From the NCBI GenBank assembly GCA_965237595.1, contig CBDEFY010000001.1:569751-633750 (forward strand): a stretch of 64,000 bases of DNA. The letters run 5' to 3'. The number at the start of each line of letters is the position of its first letter. Positions within the stretch are counted from its first letter, which is position 1. A program made the translations under genes and the position numbers. The notes under the pieces are model-generated. The model made no database searches and was not told where the DNA came from. It saw only the letters and a program-made list of their open reading frames with translations. This stretch comes from UBA9611 sp965237595. GTDB taxonomy: Bacteria; Chloroflexota; Dehalococcoidia; Lucifugimonadales; UBA3495. This document shows positions 63,878-64,000 of the stretch, piece by piece.

Positions 63878-64000
63878 CGGCCAGCCTTGCTGCTACGGGC
63901 TTTTGGCATGTCGGAGCCTCCCGCGTCCGCACGGCGGGCAGCGACGTTCCATGGGCACTCTACCACAACCAAGCAGGGCGGGCTTCGCATGATGCGGCGG

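Noticed and set aside
1..64000. TGA reassigned to an amino acid throughout (code 4 or 25)
   Set aside because: Many intact genes here end in TGA at the right place (hicB, thiZ, the DUF262 gene), so TGA is a normal stop.

Overview
The window is a mobile-element-rich stretch of bacterial DNA, GC roughly in the mid-to-upper fifties, with an uncultivated, Chloroflexota-like (SAR202/Dehalococcoidia-type) flavour. That guess rests on the DUF3179 lipoprotein, a luciferase-like flavoprotein remnant, a THI5-type pyrimidine-precursor transporter and a TenA lacking the usual Cys; no ribosomal marker is present, so the lineage is an inference. At least ten insertion sequences (IS3, IS630, IS1182, IS1380 and an unassigned rve-type family), two MITEs and many IS fragments interrupt ordinary genes. 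In several places the insertion is so clean (TA, CTAG, AAAA, TAC or CTCAT target duplications) that the broken host gene can be rebuilt in silico.

Layout. 0-3.7 kb: an intact OGG1-type DNA glycosylase, a replication-relaxation remnant, a dead IS630 and a hicB/hicA pair with a frameshifted toxin. 3.8-21.8 kb is a defence-island-like region, all on the minus strand: a SIR2-STAND-TPR protein with a cold-shock-like tail, a DUF4062-NACHT protein, a methylase target-recognition fragment, a DUF262 + HEPN pair abutting a second (interrupted) OGG1-type gene, a TIMP-like membrane protein, and a tightly coupled PH-like/coiled-coil/TM + PD-(D/E)XK-like gene pair. 21.8-45.4 kb: two 3112-bp inverted copies of a block carrying an alpha/beta hydrolase and a DUF3179 lipoprotein. 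Between them lies a P4-like satellite element (alpA, primase-helicase, P4-type integrase) sitting beside a tRNA-Sec-like gene (anticodon UCA). 45.4-60.7 kb: a thiamine-precursor salvage locus with sigma70-like promoter, TPP riboswitch, terminator, thiZ, thiX, thiY, a GYD-domain gene and tenA, shattered by IS1380, IS3 and IS1182 copies and by gene fragments. 60.7-64 kb: more gene fragments (HEPN-like, Schlafen/RecG-like, HsdR, ISKra4-like) and an unknown membrane protein.

The two most interesting signals are independent. (1) In both copies of the DUF3179 gene and in a thioredoxin-like gene, a single in-frame TGA stands exactly where the first Cys of a conserved CxxC motif belongs, and a tRNA-Sec-like gene lies in the same window. 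This suggests selenocysteine (UxxC), which I believe would be new for DUF3179. (2) The 3.8-21.8 kb cluster holds at least four candidate anti-phage modules with unusual architectures. Much of the region is decaying, so nonsense mutation remains a live alternative for (1).
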